From an uncultured Clostridium sp. (GTDB taxonomy: Bacteria; Cyanobacteriota; Vampirovibrionia; Gastranaerophilales; Gastranaerophilaceae): a stretch of 26,815 nt of DNA. Both the position numbers and the translations under genes were made by a program. Location: contig CAJMDF010000028.1 of NCBI GenBank assembly GCA_905212085.1, positions 1 to 26,815 of the forward strand, given 5' to 3'. This document shows, piece after piece, positions 23,502 through 26,815 of this stretch; within the stretch, counting starts at the first letter, position 1; the number at the start of each line of letters is the position of its first letter. The notes under the pieces were generated by a model. That model was given only the letters and a program-made list of their open reading frames with translations. It was not told the origin of the DNA and ran no database searches.

Positions 23502-24729
23502 ACAAACATTCAAATATGCCCTCTGAATATGTCGGATGAGCAAAACATATTTTTTTCAAATCATCAATAGCTATGTTATTTTGCATAGCTATTGTTATTT
23601 GTTGAATTAAAGAAGATGCCTCTTTTGATACTATATGAGCACCAACTATTTTCCCATCTTGAGAGAGTATTTTTATAAATCCGTCAGTACAATTATCACA
23701 ATGAGATTTTCCAAGAGCTGAAATCAATAAATTTGATTTTTTATAACTTCCTTCTTCCAAATCCTGTTCCCGCTTTCCTATCCAAGCGATTTCAGGACAG
23801 CCATATACAACTGATGGAACTAAATTTTCATCAAATTCTACCCCGGCAACTTCTGCAACAGCTTGTTTAATTGCAAAATGAGCTAGTTGAATTTTTCCGC
23901 AAGCATCACCTATGCAAGTCACATTTTCAAAACTATTTTCAGGCTTACGCCCAACAGACAAAAGCACAACTTCGGGTTCTAAAACATCTCCTGAAGATAA
24001 ATAAACTTTTTTATCTTCAATCTTTTCTACAGAATTTGCTAAAAACATTTTTATTTTTTTAGCCTTAAAAATTCTTTCAACTCTTTTTGATACCTCAATA
24101 TCTGCTAAAGGGAGCAAATGTTCTGCAAGTTCTACAATAGACACTTCTACATCAAATGCGGAAAAAATTCTTGCCCATTCAATCCCGATAGCACCTGAAC
24201 CTATTATTAAAATACTTTTGGGCAAAGTGTCTAAATTTAAAATATCATCAGAGCTTAATATAAATTCATGGTCAAATTTAAGATTTGGAAAATCTTTAGG
24301 CTTTGATCCTGTTGCAGTGATTATATTTGCACATTCATAAATTTTGTCATCAGCAGATATTTGATTATCTGAAATCACTTTTGCCTCTGCATTTACTGTT
24401 TGCACACCGCTGTTTTTCAATGCTAATTCAAGAGATTTTCTGATTTTTTCTACAACTTTGTCTTTTCTTTCCACAACTTTTTTGTAATCCACAGACAAGT
24501 TTTCAAGATTTATACCTAGTTCAGAAGCAGACTTCATTTCTTCATATAATTCAGCAGAGTGCAAAATTGCTTTTGTCGGAATACAACCTCTATTAAGACA
24601 TACACCGCCAACTTTATCTTTTTCAAACAAAACAACTGATAACCCCTTAGCTCTTGCCTGAAAAGCAGAAGTATAACCTGCAGGACCGGCTCCAATTATA
24701 CCCAAATCAAATTTGCAATTTTCACTCAT
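23494..24729 (-). CDS. lpdA: Dihydrolipoyl dehydrogenase, shortened form
   Basis: FAD/NAD flavoprotein (E3) that reoxidises dihydrolipoyl groups of 2-oxoacid dehydrogenase or glycine cleavage complexes. FAD motif GIIGAGPAGYTSAFQA, redox pair C44/C49 in GGVCLNRGCIPTK, NAD motif IIGSGAIGIEWARIFSAF, and the catalytic HPTYSE (H398, E403) are all present. The 411 residues are about 50 short of the usual ~460. Most of the loss lies where GRKPE is followed almost at once by CIGDACG: the normal stretch of about 25-35 residues between GRxPN and the second FAD motif is missing. The frame is intact. It starts four bases after the alr stop with AAGGGAA as Shine-Dalgarno, so alr and lpdA form an operon. 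Confidence 0.88.
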   Translation of the reverse strand: MSENCKFDLGIIGAGPAGYTSAFQARAKGLSVVLFEKDKVGGVCLNRGCIPTKAILHSAELYEEMKSASELGINLENLSVDYKKVVERKDKVVEKIRKSLELALKNSGVQTVNAEAKVISDNQISADDKIYECANIITATGSKPKDFPNLKFDHEFILSSDDILNLDTLPKSILIIGSGAIGIEWARIFSAFDVEVSIVELAEHLLPLADIEVSKRVERIFKAKKIKMFLANSVEKIEDKKVYLSSGDVLEPEVVLLSVGRKPENSFENVTCIGDACGKIQLAHFAIKQAVAEVAGVEFDENLVPSVVYGCPEIAWIGKREQDLEEGSYKKSNLLISALGKSHCDNCTDGFIKILSQDGKIVGAHIVSKEASSLIQQITIAMQNNIAIDDLKKICFAHPTYSEGIFECLFR

Positions 24730-24733
24730 TTAA

Positions 24734-25861
24734 CTATTCCCTTGTATAAACTCTCGGTAATCTAACCTTTAAACGACAAGTCAGCTCGTAATTTATTGTA
24801 CCTAATATTTTTGCCCACTCATCAATTGTATGATTTTCATCCAATAATGTGATAATATCACCTAAATTAGCATCAATTCCAGTTATATCAAACATCATTT
24901 GATCCATTGTAATATTCCCGACTTGTGGGACTTCTTTCCCGTTTAAAATTCCTGAAATTTTATTAGAAAGTCCTCGAGGAACACCGTCTGCATAACCTAA
25001 AGGAACTGTTGCAATTTTTCTTGCCCCATGTGCTGTAAAAGTATGACCATAGCTAATTCCTTCACCATCTTTAGCCTCATGAATATTTACAATTCTTGCT
25101 TTCAAAGACATTACAGGTTTCAAGTCAGGCTTTTTCACATCACCATCTTCCGGCAAATCCGGATAAAGACCGTATAAAGCAATTCCTGCCCTTCTCATAT
25201 TTGAATTTGGAACATCATAACACATTGCACCTGCTGTATTCAAAATATGTAAAAGCAGACCGTTTGTATCAATTTGTGAAATTACACTATTCCATCTATC
25301 TATTTGAATTTGAGTTTTTTCTCGATTTTCAGCGTTAGCAAGATGCGTAAATATTCCGCCGAAATCTAAATAATCAGCATTTCTGACTTCATTAATAAAA
25401 TCAACTGCATCATCTATAGATACACCAATTCTATTCATGCCTGTATCAAGTTTTACATGAACTTTTGGTTTTACACCTGTTCTTTCATAAGCCTGACGGC
25501 AAGCTAATAGGTGCTCTTTTGAAAAAATTGCGATAGTTAAATCAGCTTTCACAGCACTTTCAACAGCCCATACAGGCACAGCACCTAATACCAAGATCTC
25601 ACAATTAATTTTTGCTTGTCTTAAATCAACACCTTCATCAATTGATGCAACACCCAACATATCAGCACCTGATGCCAATAGAGTCGGCGCAAGCATAACA
25701 GAGCCATGTCCGTATGCATCAGCTTTAACAACTGCTAATAATTTAATGCCTTCAGGGGTATTTTTTCTTATTGAACGCATATTGTATGCAATATTTTCTA
25801 AATTAATCTCAACCCAGCTATCTCTATGTATATTTATATTTGTTTGTCTTACATTTTTCAT
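24734..25861 (-). CDS. alr: Alanine racemase
   Basis: PLP enzyme converting L- to D-alanine for peptidoglycan. The PLP lysine is K46 in LLAVVKADAYGHG. The opposing catalytic tyrosine is in GISYGHTF, and VPLGYADGVPRGLSN and GNITMDQMMFD are typical of the C-terminal beta domain. The 375 residues are normal. There is no Shine-Dalgarno; a TATACT box (minus strand, 25876-25871) ends 9 bases before the ATG, with a poor -35 (TTGCAC) 17 bases further up, inside the LysR stop region. The LysR gene ends 26 bases upstream on the same strand, so readthrough may also contribute. Cotranscribed with lpdA. Confidence 0.95.
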   Translation of the reverse strand: MKNVRQTNINIHRDSWVEINLENIAYNMRSIRKNTPEGIKLLAVVKADAYGHGSVMLAPTLLASGADMLGVASIDEGVDLRQAKINCEILVLGAVPVWAVESAVKADLTIAIFSKEHLLACRQAYERTGVKPKVHVKLDTGMNRIGVSIDDAVDFINEVRNADYLDFGGIFTHLANAENREKTQIQIDRWNSVISQIDTNGLLLHILNTAGAMCYDVPNSNMRRAGIALYGLYPDLPEDGDVKKPDLKPVMSLKARIVNIHEAKDGEGISYGHTFTAHGARKIATVPLGYADGVPRGLSNKISGILNGKEVPQVGNITMDQMMFDITGIDANLGDIITLLDENHTIDEWAKILGTINYELTCRLKVRLPRVYTRE

Positions 25862-25887
25862 AATAACTTTAGTATATTACTAAATTA

Positions 25888-26769
25888 TTAACTGTGCAAG
25901 AAATCATCTAATACTTTTATAAAATCTTGAACAGCTAAAGGCAAATACTTCCTGTTATCGTAGATTACGCAAAATTCCCGAACAGGTTGACAATTTTTAA
26001 TTTTATAATAATTTGTATCTTTTTTATCCCAATATTTTACAAAAAGTTCAGGCACAAAAGATGCACCCAGACCTTGAGCAACAAATGCATGAGCGGTTTC
26101 TACCGTATGACATTCTATCGAAATTTTAGGTTCGAAACCATTTTTTAGACACAAATCCCTTGACAATCTGCCTAACAATTGTTCATTTGCGACCATTACA
26201 AAAGGTTTATCTGCAAATTCAGAAAGTTCAACTTCATTCCCTTTCACATTCCAATCCTTTGGCACATCCAATAATATATTTTCTTTCAAAAGAGGAATAC
26301 TTGTATAATCAATAGTATTATGATGTGGAGTATCAATTAAAATATCAAGTTTCCCCTCATCCATCATTGAATGCAAAACAGTTGTCGGATGCTCTTCTAC
26401 TACTAAATAGCACTCCGGATATAACTTTTTAAACTGCTTTATAACAGGCGGTAAGATACAAGTACTGCGATATGGGGAAATACCTATAGAAAGTTTTATA
26501 TTTTTAAGCCCTGAAATATCTGCAATTTGCCGGCTTATTTCTTCTGTGGAATTTAAAGTTTTTCTGGCCCAATTAATATAAACTTCTCCTGCATATGTAA
26601 TTTTCAAAGGAGTTGTACTTCTGTCAAAAATCTTCGTTCCAAGTTCTCGCTCAATACTTTGAACACACTGACTTAATGAAGGCTGTGATACATATAGTTT
26701 TTGGGCTGCTTTCGATATATTTAATTCATCTGCAATTGCAACAATATATTTTAACTGATTTAAGTTCAT
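25888..26769 (-). CDS. LysR-family transcriptional regulator
   Basis: A 293-residue LTTR. The winged HTH occupies residues 1-60 (LNQLKYIVAIADELNISKAAQKLYVSQPSLSQCVQSIERELG), a linker helix follows, and the periplasmic-binding-protein-like effector domain runs from about 90 to the end. The ligand is unknown. LTTRs often regulate a divergent gene and themselves, but here the gene beyond its start is outside the window. Downstream on the same strand are alr and lpdA, which it may precede in one transcript. The ATG lies 6 bases after a perfect TATAAT with no Shine-Dalgarno. Confidence 0.9.
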   Translation of the reverse strand: MNLNQLKYIVAIADELNISKAAQKLYVSQPSLSQCVQSIERELGTKIFDRSTTPLKITYAGEVYINWARKTLNSTEEISRQIADISGLKNIKLSIGISPYRSTCILPPVIKQFKKLYPECYLVVEEHPTTVLHSMMDEGKLDILIDTPHHNTIDYTSIPLLKENILLDVPKDWNVKGNEVELSEFADKPFVMVANEQLLGRLSRDLCLKNGFEPKISIECHTVETAHAFVAQGLGASFVPELFVKYWDKKDTNYYKIKNCQPVREFCVIYDNRKYLPLAVQDFIKVLDDFLHS

Positions 26770-26775
26770 AATTAA

Positions 26776-26803
26776 ATTATATCATAAATTTAATAAATTA
26801 TAA
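26776..26803 (-). promoter_or_regulatory. Predicted promoter of the LysR gene (leaderless type)
   Basis: Minus-strand TTATAA (26803-26798, 4 of 6), 16 bases, then TATAAT (26781-26776), then 6 bases to the ATG at 26769. No Shine-Dalgarno can fit between the box and the start codon. Confidence 0.55.
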
Positions 26804-26815
26804 GAAAAACTTATA

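Noticed and set aside
23871..24062. Plus-strand short frame inside lpdA
   Set aside because: It is antisense to conserved dehydrogenase sequence and lacks promoter, ribosome site and any motif.

Overview
This window is AT-rich DNA (about 30% GC by eye) from a bacterial chromosome. It holds dense housekeeping genes with short spacers and a few lineage-specific hypothetical families. The mix includes an LPS-type heptosyltransferase, ispD of the MEP pathway, MurJ and SpoIID wall genes, a GAF-GGDEF-HD regulator, and small proteins that begin with an I-S/T-F-x-G motif followed by one membrane helix. It best fits a gut member of the non-photosynthetic sister group of Cyanobacteria (Melainabacteria/Vampirovibrionia, Gastranaerophilales-like). 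That assignment is inference from protein style and is not proved. There is no prophage, insertion sequence, CRISPR array, rRNA or tRNA. No gene-free stretch exceeds 300 bases; the longest (19275-19563) is mostly a palindromic repeat array.

Layout. 26-5509 (+): a tight operon of ROK glucokinase, GT9 glycosyltransferase, a GGDEF/degenerate HD-GYP regulator, thiL and ispD. 5515-5534: a hairpin terminator facing a minus-strand gene for a large acidic protein with one annexin-like repeat. 7210-9567 (-): an operon of two tandem paralogous exported helical proteins followed by a LipM-type octanoyltransferase. 9686-11210 (+): a TPR protein and nusB, ending in a bidirectional terminator. 11266-11766: a divergent pair, a small HTH regulator and a 71-residue protein, with overlapping -35 boxes. 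11787-13341 (+): ftsY and an M14 (MpaA-like) peptidase. 13366-13818 (-): an EF-hand protein. 13962-19274 (+): cysS, a small membrane protein, SpoIID/LytB and murJ. 19277-19500: a five-copy palindromic repeat. 19564-20151 (+): tsaC, overlapping tail to tail with 20146-22234 (-), two paralogous membrane proteins built of ~26-residue YD-like (DUF2963-like) repeats. 22330-23172 (-): lipA. 23256-23501 (+): a small exported protein. 23494-26769 (-): lpd, alr and a LysR regulator.

How the genes work together. LipM (octanoyl transfer), LipA (sulfur insertion) and Lpd (reoxidation of dihydrolipoyl groups) give a coherent lipoate set, although they are not clustered. Alr, MurJ, the SpoIID domain protein and the M14 murein-peptide peptidase serve cell-wall synthesis, remodelling or recycling.

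Three observations stand out. (1) Many genes have no Shine-Dalgarno sequence. Instead a sigma70-type -10 box sits 6 (sometimes 7 or 9) bases before the ATG, so the predicted transcription start falls on or just before the start codon, indicating widespread leaderless mRNAs. (2) The two repeat proteins next to lipA arose by a tandem duplication that carried along the last ~10 codons of lipA; a decayed copy with an internal stop remains between them. (3) The repeat array after murJ keeps its hairpins through compensatory base changes.
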